DNA of 15,451 nucleotides. Origin: UBA1731 sp045595285 (GTDB lineage: Bacteria > Verrucomicrobiota > Kiritimatiellia > RFP12 > UBA1067). Both the position numbers and the translations under genes were made by a program. The notes below the pieces were generated by a model. It was not told the DNA's origin. It saw nothing but the letters and a program-made list of their open reading frames with translations, and made no database searches. The DNA lies in assembly GCA_045595285.1 (NCBI GenBank), contig JAZOAC010000109.1:1-15451 (forward strand), read 5' to 3'. Positions 1 to 7,213 of this stretch are shown in pieces. Within the stretch, counting starts at the first letter, position 1, and each line of letters begins with the position of its first letter.

Positions 1-176
1 GCGCGACTAAACGCACCTTACTTCCCTAGGGAAGTTATCAGAAAAGAGATATATGTCAGACAAGTACAATCCTCTGGTATTCCATACAGTTCGCATGAGT
101 AAATGAACCAGATCAGGTGCATTTACTTCCGCACTCTACCGCAAGAACGCAATCGCGTGATTCCCGGAAAAGGCAC

Positions 177-205
177 TTGACGCAAAACAGCCACAATAGT
201 ATACT
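177..205 (+). promoter_or_regulatory. Sigma70-type promoter of the RRM gene
   Basis: A -35 box TTGACG (177-182) and a -10 box TATACT (200-205) are separated by exactly 17 bp. Each matches the consensus at 5 of 6 positions. The predicted start of transcription near 212 leaves a leader of about 65 nt before the ATG at 278. This fits a strongly expressed gene, as is usual for small glycine-rich RRM proteins. The promoter call is direct pattern matching; strength is inferred. Confidence 0.75.
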
Positions 206-261
206 TATAAACTTGTGAGTCGCATTAGGTGAGTGCCGACTGCGGCGAGCATAGAAAAAAC

Positions 262-267
262 TAAGGA
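262..267 (+). promoter_or_regulatory. Ribosome binding site of the RRM gene
   Basis: TAAGGA lies 10 nt before the ATG at 278. It supports that start, which also gives an RNP2 motif immediately after the initiator methionine, as in other single-RRM bacterial proteins. Confidence 0.6.
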
Positions 268-277
268 CTAAATCAAG

Positions 278-655
278 ATGGATATCTATTGTGGTAACCT
301 GGCTTACGCCACTACCGATGACGGATTGAAGGCCGCATTTGCGGCGTATGGCGAAGTTACCTCCGCTCGCGTGGTGACCGATCGCATGACCGGTCGCTCC
401 AAAGGCTTCGGCTTCGTTGAAATGCCGAACGCCGAGCAGGCCGAAGCGGCAATTGCCGCGCTGAACGGATCCGAAATGGACGGACGTCCGATTCGTGTGA
501 ATGAATCGCAGCCCAAACCGCAGGAAGATCGCCGTGGCGGTCGCGGCGGCCGTGGCGGTCGTGGTGGCTTCGGCGGTGGTCGTGGCGGCTTCGGCGGTGG
601 TCGCGGCGGTTTTGGTGGAGGTCGTGATCGCGCTCCGCGGGACACCCGCTGGTGA
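278..655 (+). CDS. Glycine-rich RRM RNA-binding protein
   Basis: A 125-residue protein with one RNA recognition motif (about residues 2-75) and an arginine/glycine-rich tail (about 85-118). RNP2 is IYCGNL at residues 3-8 and RNP1 is KGFGFVEM at 42-49, with the aromatic residues that stack on RNA bases present (Y4, F44, F46). The tail has four RGG units followed by three copies of a GGFGGGR heptad. Architecture and length match the bacterial/cyanobacterial Rbp family, which bind single-stranded RNA and often respond to cold or stress. The gene has its own promoter and terminator, so it is probably monocistronic. The RGG tail could add nonspecific RNA binding. Family assignment is very secure; target RNAs and physiological role are not visible here. 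Confidence 0.95.
   Translation: MDIYCGNLAYATTDDGLKAAFAAYGEVTSARVVTDRMTGRSKGFGFVEMPNAEQAEAAIAALNGSEMDGRPIRVNESQPKPQEDRRGGRGGRGGRGGFGGGRGGFGGGRGGFGGGRDRAPRDTRW
563..625 (+). repeat. Three 21-bp tandem repeats encoding GGFGGGR
   Basis: Codons 96-116 of the RRM protein form three consecutive imperfect 21-nt units, each encoding the same heptad, after four 9-nt RGG units. The third unit differs by synonymous changes. Such repeats can change copy number by slippage without breaking the frame, because the unit is a multiple of three. Confidence 0.8.
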
Positions 656-680
656 GCTGAATCGAAACGGCTTTTAAAAG

Positions 681-711
681 ACGGCGCGGGTGTATGTCCG
701 CGCTGTTTTTT
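681..711 (+). terminator. Rho-independent terminator after the RRM gene
   Basis: A 9-bp stem pairs 681-689 with 698-706 (one G-T wobble) around an 8-nt loop and is followed by a run of T residues at 706-711. It lies 26 nt after the RRM stop codon. Because it sits here, a helicase start at the GTG at 690 would be inside the terminator hairpin, which argues for a later start of that gene. Confidence 0.8.
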
Positions 712-761
712 CGATTGACAAGGGGCTTGTTCGAATTAGAGGCAGAAGGTGTCGTTCAGAT

Positions 762-3152
762 ATGTCGATTGAAGGTAAAATGGACATGCCGGTGAATCCG
801 GCGCTGTTTGCGGACGATCCGGACTGGGCGTCGTGCGTACCGGAGATTATGTCCGGAGGCAGGAAGTGCGGCATGCCGGACCATGAGGATTGTTCGCCTC
901 TTGACGTTGACGCCGTGGCCGGACATCTCATGCCGGGTGGCACACTCGGCACCATGAAGGGCTATGAGGCCAGGCCAGGCCAGATGGACATGCTCAAGGC
1001 TGTAGTTCGCACGTTCAATTCGCGGGAGCACCTGATGATAGAGGCGGGGACTGGAGTCGGAAAGTCCCTCGCATATCTGATCCCATCAATAAACTGGGCG
1101 GTCTTGAACGATACGCCGGTCGTCGTCTCGACGGCAACGCGCAACCTTCAGAGCCAGCTAATCGATAACGACATACCTCGTGCCGTCAAGACCGTCAAGG
1201 ACGAAGTGCGAGTTGCACTCCTCAAGGGTCGAGGGAACTACCTGTGTCTGCGCTCTCTTGGCGACATCATGCGTGACGGTTACTATGCAATGAGCCGAGA
1301 TGAACGTGAAGAGTTCGGCACGGTGGTGAAATGGCTCCATGAAGAAGGATGCGACGGCGATCTTGATTCTGTGAATCTGCCGCTTCTGCGTGGCAGGCTT
1401 GTCTGTGCAGGTGAGGATTGCGGCGGCAGAAGATGTCCGTACAGTTCGAGATGCTTCATCCGGAAAGCACGCGAACGCGCAGTTCGCGCACACCTGATCG
1501 TCGCGAACCATTCACTCGTGTTGGCGGATGCTGCCAATCCTGCCGGAGGATTGCTGCCTGCGTACGGAAGGTTGGTGTTCGACGAGGCGCACAATCTTGA
1601 AGATATCGCTACCGAGTTTTTCTCCGTGGAGTTCTCGCGCGAATCGCTTGCTCAGCTGATGAACAAGGTCACTCGCCGCAGGCGCGGGGATCGTGGTCGC
1701 GAAAAGGGGGTGCTTGGATCCATACAGCGCCAGCTGGACAATGGATCTCTTGCGAATGCAGAAAACGCGTCCATGATACGCGAACTGGTCCAGAAGGCGC
1801 GTACGACGTGTGTGTTCGCGCAGCTTGAAGCGGATGCACTGATAGATGTAGCGTCGAACATGTTCAATCCCGCAGCCGATTCGGAGATGATCCGCTACCG
1901 CAGGGTTCGTGTCGGTGAGAACGAGTTTGGCCCCCGTCAGTATTCACTGAACGGACTTTTCAAGACCTATGATCCCGTCCAATGGGATGAGAAGCCTCTT
2001 TCTGACGGATTGCTGAAGTTCGAGGAGAAGCTTGCCGATGTCGCCGATTCCCTGTCCGGCATATCGAAGTGCCTTGCAGGCGCCGCAGATGAAGGAGAGT
2101 TGAATTTCTTCGGAGACTTGGCCGCACAGGCGGAGCAGGCTTCACTTGCCGTGCGCTCCTATCTTGCCGACGTCAAGTTTGTCCTCGCCGGCGGCGATGG
2201 GCAGTATGTATATTGGATGGAGCGGATTAAGAGGTTTGGCAGCAAGGGGGAACATCGAGTGGATGTCCGTCTTGTAGCGGCTCCGTTGAGCATCGCAGAC
2301 AAGATGAGGGATTGTTTCTATAGGTTGAAGGACTCCGTTGTCTTGTGTTCTGCGACACTGCGCGTAGGGGACAGGTTCGATTACATGGCGAAGCGCCTCG
2401 GGTGTGTGCCGCAGGAGGGCTCCGACGGCACGGATTGCCGTACCCGACGTCTGGTTGCCGCATCTCCGTTCGACTATTTCCGTCAGTCGCTTGTTATGGC
2501 CACGGACTTCCTGCCCGATCCGTCGACAGAACCTGGGAAGTACATCGAATCGCTCGCTCCGTTTCTTGCGCAGCTTTTTGACGTGTCGGCCGGCAGGGGA
2601 CTCGTGTTGTTCACAGCCTACGATATGATGCGCAAGATTGCGAATCTGGCGCGACCGCTGTTCGATGTACTGGGGCTGGAACTCTTCGTGCAGGGAGAAG
2701 GTCTTTCGCGTGAGGCGATGGTGGCACGTCTGAAGGCGGGTGGACGGGTCGTCCTCTTCGGTTCCCAGAGTTTCTGGGAAGGGGTTGACGTCGCTGGCAA
2801 CGCTCTTTCGTGCGTAGTGCTGGCGCGTCTGCCGTTTCCTCAGAAGGGTGAACCGGTCACAGAGGCGCGAAGCGAACAGATCGAGGAGTCGGGCGGCAGT
2901 TCCTTCCGCGACTATATGGTTCCCGAGGCCGTGATCAAATTTCGTCAAGGATTCGGCCGCCTTGTACGCACAAAGAGCGACCGAGGTGTTGTAGTTGTTA
3001 CAGACCGCCGCATCGTCTTGAAGAACTACGGCGCGATATTCCGCAAATCGATAGCGGCATCGGTTCATTCCGTATCTTCAAAAGAAGAGGTCTTAGCCAG
3101 AACATCCGAGTTTCTTGATTCGCCGGGGATTGCAAAGCAAGTGGCGCTCTGA
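762..3152 (+). CDS. dinG: DinG/YoaA-family Fe-S ATP-dependent DNA helicase
   Basis: An XPD/Rad3-like superfamily 2 helicase of 796 residues from the ATG at 762. In that numbering: Walker A EAGTGVGKS at 94-102, DEAH box at 274-277, CSATL at 529-533, SFWEGVD at 670-676, and the motif VI arginine region QGFGRLVR at 729-736. Cysteines 162, 220, 225 and 231 have the C-x4-C-x5-C ending of the DinG [4Fe-4S] cluster. Known members unwind DNA 5' to 3', including D-loops and R-loops, in repair and replication restart. The frame is open back to a GTG at 690, but that lies in the terminator hairpin. ATG 762 has AGAAGG 12 nt upstream. ATG 786, or ATG 873 with AGGA at 861-864, are alternatives. About 55 residues precede the usual family start, including three extra cysteines, so the exact start is uncertain while the function is secure. 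Confidence 0.9.
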   Translation: MSIEGKMDMPVNPALFADDPDWASCVPEIMSGGRKCGMPDHEDCSPLDVDAVAGHLMPGGTLGTMKGYEARPGQMDMLKAVVRTFNSREHLMIEAGTGVGKSLAYLIPSINWAVLNDTPVVVSTATRNLQSQLIDNDIPRAVKTVKDEVRVALLKGRGNYLCLRSLGDIMRDGYYAMSRDEREEFGTVVKWLHEEGCDGDLDSVNLPLLRGRLVCAGEDCGGRRCPYSSRCFIRKARERAVRAHLIVANHSLVLADAANPAGGLLPAYGRLVFDEAHNLEDIATEFFSVEFSRESLAQLMNKVTRRRRGDRGREKGVLGSIQRQLDNGSLANAENASMIRELVQKARTTCVFAQLEADALIDVASNMFNPAADSEMIRYRRVRVGENEFGPRQYSLNGLFKTYDPVQWDEKPLSDGLLKFEEKLADVADSLSGISKCLAGAADEGELNFFGDLAAQAEQASLAVRSYLADVKFVLAGGDGQYVYWMERIKRFGSKGEHRVDVRLVAAPLSIADKMRDCFYRLKDSVVLCSATLRVGDRFDYMAKRLGCVPQEGSDGTDCRTRRLVAASPFDYFRQSLVMATDFLPDPSTEPGKYIESLAPFLAQLFDVSAGRGLVLFTAYDMMRKIANLARPLFDVLGLELFVQGEGLSREAMVARLKAGGRVVLFGSQSFWEGVDVAGNALSCVVLARLPFPQKGEPVTEARSEQIEESGGSSFRDYMVPEAVIKFRQGFGRLVRTKSDRGVVVVTDRRIVLKNYGAIFRKSIAASVHSVSSKEEVLARTSEFLDSPGIAKQVAL

Positions 3153-3329
3153 CCGCTCCCGACAAGCCTGGACTCAGCGTATCCCTCGAATGGACAAGTC
3201 CGAGTTCTATCGAAAGAGGGGATACTTGAACCATCCGGTGTTCATCTAGGACTCGCAGTGCATTTGTTATATTATTTTTGCGCATTTCTTTATAGGTTTT
3301 AAACTGCATTTCCGGTAAAATCCCAGGCC
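3153..3329. promoter_or_regulatory. Intergenic region with inverted repeat and weak promoter
   Basis: This 177-bp gap holds an imperfect inverted repeat, GTATCCC (3179-3185) against GGGATAC (3219-3225), extended by two more pairs if one G is bulged. No T-run follows, so it is not a typical terminator. A -10-like TATATT lies at 3268-3273 with no good -35, about 57 nt before the symporter ATG. It is the most likely place for the promoter of the symporter operon, but the match is weak. Confidence 0.3.
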
Positions 3330-5069
3330 ATGAAAACATCCATGCTTCTCAACTGTTGGGATTGGACGGCCATCGCCGTCTTTTTCGTGCTTCTCATCGG
3401 CATCGCTTTGAAGTGTTCAAAGAAGGCCGGAAAGGATGCGAAGGATTTCTTCCTCTCCGGGCGTTCCATGCCCTGGTGGCTTATCGGCGTGTCGATGTGC
3501 GCGGCGTCCACCTCCACGAATTCCGCCAACATGTTCACGGAGTTCATCCGCAATTCGGGGCTCAGCGAGAACTGGAAGTGGTGGGCGTTCCTGCTGACGG
3601 GCATGATGACGGTGTTCGTCTATTCGAAGCTGTGGGTGCGTTCCGGCGCGAAGAGCGACATAGAGTTCTACGAGCTGCGCTATTCGGGGAAGGCGGCGGC
3701 GTTTCTGCGCGGGTTCAGGTCAATCTATCTCGGGATCGTGTTCAACGTCATCACGACGGGGCTGGTGATGCTTGCAGCCATCAAGATCGGCCAGGTGCTT
3801 TTCGGCGTCGATCAGTGGACTGTCATCATCGTCACATCCGTTGCCTCCATAATATACTCTGCGCTCGGCGGTTTCCGCGGCGCCATTTATACGGACTTCT
3901 TCCTTTTCATGATAATCATGATCGGCGCGGTCGTCGGCATGGTGTACGCGCTCGACCTTCCGGAAGTCGGCGGATTTTCGGCGATGATGTCCAATCCCGT
4001 CGTGCAGAAGCATCTGTCCTTCTTCCCTGACGCGGGCGACACAGACCTTTTCGTCGCCATCTTCGTGATCCCTATCGCAATCCAGTGGTGGAACGTGTGG
4101 TACCCGGGCTCCGAGCCCGGCGGAGGCGGATACATCGTCCAGCGCATGCTTTCGGCCAAGAGCGAGAATCATTGCGTCGCCGGCTCCGTGCTCTATCAGG
4201 TGGTGAACTATGCGATACGTCCGTGGCCGTGGTACCTTACGGCGTTTGCGTCGCTCATCGTATTTCCCGACCTTGCATCATTGCAGAAAGCGTTCCCTCA
4301 CATCAATCCGTCGCTGGTGAAGGGCGATCTTGCCTATCCCGCCATGCTCACCTTCGTCCCTAACGGCTGGCTCGGCGTGGTTGCCGCCGCCATGATGGGC
4401 GCTCTCTTCTCCACGGTCGCGGCGCATCTCTCGATGGGGTCGAACTATGTCGCCAACGACTTCTGGAAGCGTTTTGTGCGCCCGAACGCCTCGGAGAAGG
4501 AACTTATCGTCGTCGGACGCTGGACCGTTGTCGTGCTCATGGTTCTCACCGGCGCCATCGCTCCGCTGCTTTCGTCCGCAGGCGCGGTGTTCAACCTCAT
4601 CCTGCAGATCGGTGCCGGCACGGGGCTCATCTATCTTCTGCGCTGGTTCTGGATGCGCATCAACGCATGGAGCGAGATAACCGCAATGGCGGTATCGTTC
4701 GTCGTGGCGGTGTTCCTGCAGCTCGTGTATCCGCATCTTGGTCTGCCGCCGCTCCAGTCCTGGCACCGTCTCATCATCGTGATGGTCATAACCACCGCGG
4801 CGTGGGTCGGCGTCACTCTGATAACTCCGCCGACCGAGGCGGTGAAGCGTGCGGCGTTCCAGAACAAGATCCGCGCCAATGGACATGACATCGCCTGGGG
4901 CATGCTGGCGATGACTGTCGCCTGCATCGCGATCTATTCGATGATGTTTGCGGCGGGGTACTGGATATACGGAAAGGTGCCTTTGGCGTCCGTGATGACG
5001 GCCATATCCGCCGTTTCCGGATGTGCGCTGTGCCCGATCCTCAGGAAACTCAATTTGAAAGGAGAATAA
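3330..5069 (+). CDS. Sodium:solute symporter (SSS family)
   Basis: A 579-residue integral membrane protein with about 13-14 hydrophobic segments spread over residues 12-570, the usual size for this family. The family hallmark GGFRGAIYTDFF is at 180-191. Residues 252-270 carry the NVWYPG and EPGGGG elements typical of a subgroup often annotated simply as Na+:solute symporter. The STVAAHLSMGSN segment at 361-372 corresponds to the TM8 region whose Ser/Thr residues bind sodium in vSGLT-type carriers. It would import an unknown organic solute with Na+. No strong ribosome site precedes the ATG at 3330, and ATG 3342 is an alternative. The gene is the first of a three-gene operon: the next starts 3 nt after its stop. 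The transporter class is secure; the substrate is unknown, and neighbouring oxidoreductases suggest it feeds them. Confidence 0.92.
   Translation: MKTSMLLNCWDWTAIAVFFVLLIGIALKCSKKAGKDAKDFFLSGRSMPWWLIGVSMCAASTSTNSANMFTEFIRNSGLSENWKWWAFLLTGMMTVFVYSKLWVRSGAKSDIEFYELRYSGKAAAFLRGFRSIYLGIVFNVITTGLVMLAAIKIGQVLFGVDQWTVIIVTSVASIIYSALGGFRGAIYTDFFLFMIIMIGAVVGMVYALDLPEVGGFSAMMSNPVVQKHLSFFPDAGDTDLFVAIFVIPIAIQWWNVWYPGSEPGGGGYIVQRMLSAKSENHCVAGSVLYQVVNYAIRPWPWYLTAFASLIVFPDLASLQKAFPHINPSLVKGDLAYPAMLTFVPNGWLGVVAAAMMGALFSTVAAHLSMGSNYVANDFWKRFVRPNASEKELIVVGRWTVVVLMVLTGAIAPLLSSAGAVFNLILQIGAGTGLIYLLRWFWMRINAWSEITAMAVSFVVAVFLQLVYPHLGLPPLQSWHRLIIVMVITTAAWVGVTLITPPTEAVKRAAFQNKIRANGHDIAWGMLAMTVACIAIYSMMFAAGYWIYGKVPLASVMTAISAVSGCALCPILRKLNLKGE
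5058..5064 (+). promoter_or_regulatory. Strong ribosome binding site of first Fe-S protein
   Basis: AAAGGAG is placed 8 nt before the ATG at 5073 and overlaps the last codons of the symporter. It is much better than the site of the symporter itself, so the oxidoreductase may be translated more strongly than the membrane protein from the shared mRNA. Confidence 0.7.
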
Positions 5070-5072
5070 TCA

Positions 5073-6125
5073 ATGCTCGGAGAACTCAATGCGGCCGAAG
5101 TGAAGGCCAAGGCAAAGGAATGTGGTGCGGATATCGTCGGAATCGCTCCGATGAGCCGTTGGGAGGGAGTGGACAAACAGCATGATCCACGCTACATCTT
5201 CCCCGGCGCGAAGTCGATGATCGTGCTCGGCTTCCGCATTCCGCGGGGAAGCCTGCGCGGAATCGAGGAGGGAACGCAGTTCCTCAACTATGCGTCCATG
5301 GGCTACGCCGCGCTGAACACGATCTACGGGCCGATGGTGCTTTGGGAGCTGAACCGCTTCTTCGAGGACCATGGCTATGAGGCCGTGCCGATGGCCAACC
5401 TCAACGGCGGCGAAGCGATCAATCCGCTCACCGGAAACTTTCGCAAGGGATGGAGCCGTCCAGTGCGTCCCGGCCTGCCCGCGCCGGACGTCGCGGTGGA
5501 CTACCGTGTGGCGGCGTTTCTCGCGGGTCTTGGAGAGTTCGGGTATTCGCGCGCGTTCCTCACGCCGGAGTTCGGTCCGCGCCAGCGCTTCGCAATCATG
5601 CTTACGGACGCCGAACTCGAGCCGGACCCGATCTACACCGGCAAGATCTGCGACCGTTGCATGGAGTGCGTCAAGCATTGCCACGGCAAGGCTATATCCG
5701 GCACCGAAACGGTGAAGACCGTAATCGGAGGCGTTGAGGTCGAATGGGCGAAGCGCGACGAGGTGGCGTGTTCGCAGTCTTTCCGCGAGGGCGGCCTGAA
5801 CCGCGAGCTTTCCCCGTTCGAGGGTGCGTATCCGCGCAAGTACGGCTATGGTCTTGCGCATGAGGGCAGCTGCGGCTGCATCCGTGCGTGCATGGTGCAT
5901 CTCGAGGAGCGCCGCAAGATGAAGAACGAGTTCCGCAATCCGTTCCGCAAGCCCGGCTGGAAGCAGTGGGAGATCGACCACTCAAAGCCGTATGAGCTCA
6001 CTCCCGAAGTGGAGAAGGAATACGAGGGGCGTATAGAGGACCAGTACGCCTACACGAACTACAATCTCAAGTCCAACTACGGTTCCGCCGCAGCGGCCGG
6101 CATTGACGGAGACGCGAAGAAATGA
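5073..6125 (+). CDS. Reductive dehalogenase/QueG-like Fe-S protein, paralog 1
   Basis: A 350-residue soluble protein. Residues 163-188 (LTPEFGPRQRF, then TDAELEPDPI) match the conserved stretch before the ferredoxin part of reductive dehalogenases and relatives such as epoxyqueuosine reductase QueG. C193, C196, C199 and C203 form a CxxCxxCxxxC [4Fe-4S] motif; the proline that usually follows the fourth cysteine is replaced by histidine. C233 and C267-G-C269-x3-C273 could hold a second cluster, with CxC where CxxC is usual. There is no Tat signal and no membrane segment, so it is probably cytoplasmic, unlike respiratory RdhA. Length is below that of RdhA (about 450 mature residues) and near QueG. 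It may use a corrinoid, as relatives do, but this is not shown. It lies between a symporter and a close paralog whose start overlaps its stop. Fe-S oxidoreductase is a firm call; reaction unknown. Confidence 0.8.
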   Translation: MLGELNAAEVKAKAKECGADIVGIAPMSRWEGVDKQHDPRYIFPGAKSMIVLGFRIPRGSLRGIEEGTQFLNYASMGYAALNTIYGPMVLWELNRFFEDHGYEAVPMANLNGGEAINPLTGNFRKGWSRPVRPGLPAPDVAVDYRVAAFLAGLGEFGYSRAFLTPEFGPRQRFAIMLTDAELEPDPIYTGKICDRCMECVKHCHGKAISGTETVKTVIGGVEVEWAKRDEVACSQSFREGGLNRELSPFEGAYPRKYGYGLAHEGSCGCIRACMVHLEERRKMKNEFRNPFRKPGWKQWEIDHSKPYELTPEVEKEYEGRIEDQYAYTNYNLKSNYGSAAAAGIDGDAKK

Positions 6126-7135
6126 GTTCATTGTCCGAAAATGTGACCGCCGCCGAAGTGAAGGCGCTAGCAAAGCGTCTTGGCGCGGATCTCGTCGGCA
6201 TTTCGCCGATGAGCCGCTGGGAAGGCGCTCCCAAGCAGAACGATCCGCGCTATATCTTCCCCGGCGCGAAGTCGATGATAGTCCTTGCGTTCCGCATTCC
6301 TCGCGGACTCCTGCGCGGGATCGAGGAGGGTACGCGATTTCTCGACTATCCCGGCATGGGATATGCCTCGCTCAATCAGGTGTACGGGCCGATGGTGCTC
6401 TGGAAGCTCAACGCGTTTCTCGAGGAGAGAGGCTACGAGTCTGTGCCGTACCTCAACTCCAACGGAGGCGACTGCATCAATCCGGTGACGGGTATGTTCC
6501 GCAATGGGCTGAGCCGTCCGGTGGAGGATGGCAAGCCCTATCCTGACGTACTCGTGCATTTCCGCATCGCCGCCTATCTCGCCGGACTCGGCGAGTTCGG
6601 TTGGTCGAAGGTGTTCCTCACTCCGGAGTTCGGTCCGCGCCAGCGTTTCGCGCTGATGTTCACGGACGCCGAGCTTGAGCCGGACCCGATCTTCGAGGGC
6701 AAGATCTGCGACAGGTGCAAGCTCTGCGTGAAGAGCTGTTCAGGACGCGCCATCTCGATGACGGAGAGCGTGAAGGTGACGCTTGCCGGACACGAGGTCG
6801 AGTGGGGCAAGCTGGATGAGCTCGCCTGCGAACAGGGGCTGCATGGCGGATGCAACGGCGAACTCTCGCCGTTCGACAAGGAGTATCCGCATCAGTACGG
6901 CTACGGTCGCGCGGTGGAAGGCGCCTGCGGCTGCATCCGCGCGTGCATGGCGCATCTTGAACAGCGCAAGAAGCTGAAGTGCGAGTTCCGCAATCCGTTC
7001 CGCAAGCCGGGCTGGACGCAGTGGAAGGTAGACCATTCGACGCCGCCGGAAGTGCCGCCGGAGTACGAGGGACGGATCGAAGATCTCGACGCACCCGTCA
7101 AGGAGAACGACGACTACAACCCGCTCAACGATTGA
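6122..7135 (+). CDS. Reductive dehalogenase/QueG-like Fe-S protein, paralog 2
   Basis: A 337-residue paralog of the preceding protein, about two thirds identical by eye over nearly the whole length; the C-terminal 30 residues differ. It keeps the LTPEFGPRQRF block (166-176), the first cluster C196, C199, C202 and C206 (here followed by serine, not proline), and C236 with C269-G-C271-x3-C275 for a possible second cluster. Extra cysteines occur at 118, 244 and 287. No signal peptide or membrane helix is seen. Its ATG overlaps the previous stop as ATGA, so translation is probably coupled, with GGAG at 6108-6111 as ribosome site. Equal dosage and close similarity suggest a heteromeric enzyme or two sequential or substrate-split reductases. 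The parent family is fairly clear; the substrate is unknown. Confidence 0.8.
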   Translation: MSSLSENVTAAEVKALAKRLGADLVGISPMSRWEGAPKQNDPRYIFPGAKSMIVLAFRIPRGLLRGIEEGTRFLDYPGMGYASLNQVYGPMVLWKLNAFLEERGYESVPYLNSNGGDCINPVTGMFRNGLSRPVEDGKPYPDVLVHFRIAAYLAGLGEFGWSKVFLTPEFGPRQRFALMFTDAELEPDPIFEGKICDRCKLCVKSCSGRAISMTESVKVTLAGHEVEWGKLDELACEQGLHGGCNGELSPFDKEYPHQYGYGRAVEGACGCIRACMAHLEQRKKLKCEFRNPFRKPGWTQWKVDHSTPPEVPPEYEGRIEDLDAPVKENDDYNPLND

Positions 7136-7158
7136 TCAACAAAAAGATCACTGATCAG
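7132..7158. promoter_or_regulatory. Paired GATC palindromes
   Basis: Two perfect 8-bp palindromes, TTGATCAA (7132-7139, overlapping the stop codon of the second Fe-S gene) and CTGATCAG (7151-7158), have centres 19 bp apart, with a further GATC at 7146-7149 between them. They sit where the -35 region of the promoter at 7173-7181 would be, so they could be an operator. They could also pair as a hairpin, but no T-run follows, so this is not an intrinsic terminator. Confidence 0.3.
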
Positions 7159-7172
7159 GGAATGGAAAGGTG

Positions 7173-7181
7173 TGCTATAAT
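7173..7181 (+). promoter_or_regulatory. Extended -10 promoter of the small ORF
   Basis: TGC followed by TATAAT (7176-7181) is a perfect extended -10 element. No good -35 lies at 16-18 bp, which extended -10 promoters can tolerate. Transcription would start near 7188, 26 nt before the ATG at 7214, with AAGGA at 7200-7204 in between. The ordered set of -10, ribosome site and start codon is the main evidence that something is expressed here. Confidence 0.5.
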
Positions 7182-7213
7182 CTGATGCTGATTTGGAAGA
7201 AGGATCTGATACC

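Larger units (their letters stand above)
1..277. other. Intergenic region upstream of the RRM gene
   Basis: No convincing coding sequence is seen before the gene at 278. The stretch contains a 16-bp perfect palindrome at 20-35, whose half-site TTACTTCC recurs at 123-130, and the promoter of the RNA-binding protein gene at 177-205. The transcript leader would run from about 212 to 277. The window starts inside this region, so the upstream gene is unknown. The palindrome is not followed by a T-run on either strand, so it is not an obvious terminator. Confidence 0.6.

Noticed and set aside
304..645. Proline-rich minus-strand frame opposite the RRM gene
   Set aside because: It is simply the complement of the glycine-rich repeats.
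715..742. Promoter for the helicase from TTGACA at 715-720
   Set aside because: The -35 is perfect, but the best -10 at 16 bp (TAGAGG) matches only three positions; left uncalled.
690..761. GTG start for the helicase at 690
   Set aside because: It lies in the loop of the intrinsic terminator of the RRM gene and has no ribosome site; a transcript containing it would be mostly terminated.
2142..3068. Long open frame on the minus strand opposite the helicase
   Set aside because: Its protein has no recognisable domain and the plus-strand helicase is complete and motif-rich; such frames are common opposite GC-rich genes.
3263..3280. Bacteroidetes-type promoter (TTTG and TAnnTTTG)
   Set aside because: TATTTTTG is present at 3273-3280, but the upstream TTTG is only 6 bp away instead of about 19, and the other promoters here are sigma70-like.
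5070..5981. 303-codon open frame opposite the first Fe-S gene
   Set aside because: Composition is biased to His, Arg and Leu with no motif, and a similar shorter shadow appears opposite the paralog; it mirrors codon bias of the real gene.
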